From NCBI GenBank assembly GCA_016777645.1, contig JADHRC010000074.1, positions 1 to 7,852 on the forward strand: 7,852 nucleotides of DNA, written 5' to 3'. Source of the DNA: Alphaproteobacteria bacterium. GTDB taxonomy: Bacteria; Pseudomonadota; Alphaproteobacteria; Puniceispirillales; Marisalimonadaceae. Below, piece after piece: positions 6,981-7,852 of the stretch (its first letter is position 1; each line of letters begins with the position of its first letter). A model generated the notes under the pieces. The model was not told the origin of the DNA and did not search any database. It worked only from the letters and a program-made list of their open reading frames with translations. A program made the translations under genes and the position numbers.

Positions 6981-7032
6981 ATGAAAGATGCAAATTTAAA
7001 AAACAAAATTTTAGAAAATGGTTATATACCTT
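6971..7032 (+). promoter_or_regulatory. Candidate hairpin covering the carA ribosome-binding site and start codon
   Basis: GGTATATAA (6973-6981) is exactly complementary to TTATATACC (7022-7030). In RNA the helix can extend outward by G-U and A-U pairs (6972:7031, 6971:7032) and inward by U-G (6982:7021), giving a 12-pair stem with a 38-nt loop. The left arm contains the carA Shine-Dalgarno AGGG (6971-6974) and the first two bases of the AUG; the right arm lies in codons 14-18. Such a fold would block initiation when formed. The pairing is seen directly; regulatory use is inference. Confidence 0.4.
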
Positions 7033-7852
7033 TTAACATAAATTGTGTTGATGAAGAAATTATATCAGATAGCATATTAATTTTAGATGACGGATCCTAC
7101 TTTTTAGGTAAATCATTTGGATCAAAAAAAACAAACATTGGTGAAATCTGCTTTAATACTTCAATGACAGGTTACCAAGAAATTATTACAGACCCTTCAT
7201 ATGCAGGTCAGATTGTAACTTTTACTTTTCCTCACATAGGAAATATTGGTACAAATAATTTAGACAACGAAGGCGAAACTAAATCGATTGCAGGTATTGT
7301 TGTCAGACAAGCTCCTACTCATCCATCAAATTGGAGATCTAAGAAAAAATTCAATGAATGGCTTGAAATAAACGATATTCCAGGAATATCAGGAATTGAC
7401 ACTCGAATGCTAACAAAAATTATTCGTAAGTATAAAAGTTGTAATGCGATAATATCTTATGATGAAAGAGGTAAATTTAATATTGAAGAATTAAAAAAGA
7501 AATTAAAAAAATTTCCCAAAATGGATGGATTAAATCTTTCTTCATTGGTAACAACGAATCAAACTTATAATTATAAAGATCTCCCACATGAATTAATTTC
7601 TCCAATTATAGAAATAAGCAACAAATTTGTACCAAGGATCGTTGTTATTGATTTTGGCGTAAAAATGAATATTCTCAGGCATCTTGTCAATCTAAATGCA
7701 GAGATAACAGTTCTCTCTGAAAATGCAAAAATAGAAGATATTATTAAAATTAATCCACATGGTATATTCCTCTCAAATGGACCTGGTGACCCATCTGCAA
7801 CCGAAAAGAAATGTAGAAATTTACTTCAGTCAATTCTAAACTTAAAAATACC
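6981..7852 (+). CDS. carA: Carbamoyl-phosphate synthase small subunit (glutaminase), 5' part only
   Basis: The first 290 codons; the gene leaves the window at the right edge. CarA hydrolyses glutamine and channels ammonia to CarB, which makes carbamoyl phosphate for pyrimidine and arginine synthesis. Seen: the N-terminal small-subunit domain with NTSMTGYQEIITDPSYAGQ (59-77), in which Ser61 is the likely glutamine-site residue, then FPHIGNIGTN (83-92) and SGIDTRMLT (137-145). The class I amidotransferase domain starts at VVIDFGVKMNILRHL (221-235), and the oxyanion/glutamine loop LSNGPGDP is at 264-271. The catalytic Cys and His-Glu lie beyond the edge. AGGG 6 nt before the ATG is a good Shine-Dalgarno. 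The core normally begins near residue 31 (SILILDDGSYFLG), so about 27 residues form an N-terminal extension, and no in-frame Met sits closer to the core. It diverges from yqeY; carB is expected further right. Confidence 0.95.
   Translation, partial: MKDANLKNKILENGYIPFNINCVDEEIISDSILILDDGSYFLGKSFGSKKTNIGEICFNTSMTGYQEIITDPSYAGQIVTFTFPHIGNIGTNNLDNEGETKSIAGIVVRQAPTHPSNWRSKKKFNEWLEINDIPGISGIDTRMLTKIIRKYKSCNAIISYDERGKFNIEELKKKLKKFPKMDGLNLSSLVTTNQTYNYKDLPHELISPIIEISNKFVPRIVVIDFGVKMNILRHLVNLNAEITVLSENAKIEDIIKINPHGIFLSNGPGDPSATEKKCRNLLQSILNLKI

Overview
The window looks like chromosome of a very AT-rich, compact alphaproteobacterium, probably of the streamlined marine type. The evidence is the order carA / yqeY / dnaG / rpoD / tRNA-Ile, a familiar alphaproteobacterial housekeeping block, together with low GC (roughly 30% by eye), strongly A/T-biased codons and short intergenic gaps. 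The exact lineage cannot be fixed from this sequence alone.

Layout from right to left. At 6981-7852 (+) is the 5' part of carA, the small glutaminase subunit of carbamoyl-phosphate synthase, cut by the window edge. It diverges across a 223-bp AT-rich spacer from a minus-strand run: yqeY (6296-6757), dnaG primase (4597-6264) and rpoD, the primary sigma factor (2513-4537). The gaps are 31 and 59 bp with no convincing terminator, so these three read as a macromolecular-synthesis operon. Next, on the same strand, is a tRNA with anticodon CAU, best read as the lysidine-modified tRNA-Ile2 (2361-2437). It has a good sigma-70 promoter of its own in the rpoD-tRNA gap.

Beyond the tRNA 3' end the content changes from housekeeping to catabolism. 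An IlvD/EDD-family sugar-acid dehydratase (552-2282) is followed after 9 bp by an RraA-family gene (1-542, cut by the edge). The dehydratase would turn an aldonic acid into a 2-keto-3-deoxy acid. The RraA-like protein keeps the Arg-Asp...Glu metal/substrate motif of the pyruvate aldolase/oxaloacetate decarboxylase members of its family, so it may be a catabolic lyase and not a regulator of RNase E. Two short palindromes lie in the dehydratase leader.

The least expected signal is at carA. A stretch within its first 17 codons is complementary to the Shine-Dalgarno and start-codon region and could form a 12-bp hairpin that hides the start site. The complementary arm lies in an N-terminal extension of about 27 residues that the usual CarA lacks. 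No CRISPR array, insertion sequence, phage gene or defence gene was seen. Most of the window is ordinary core genome.
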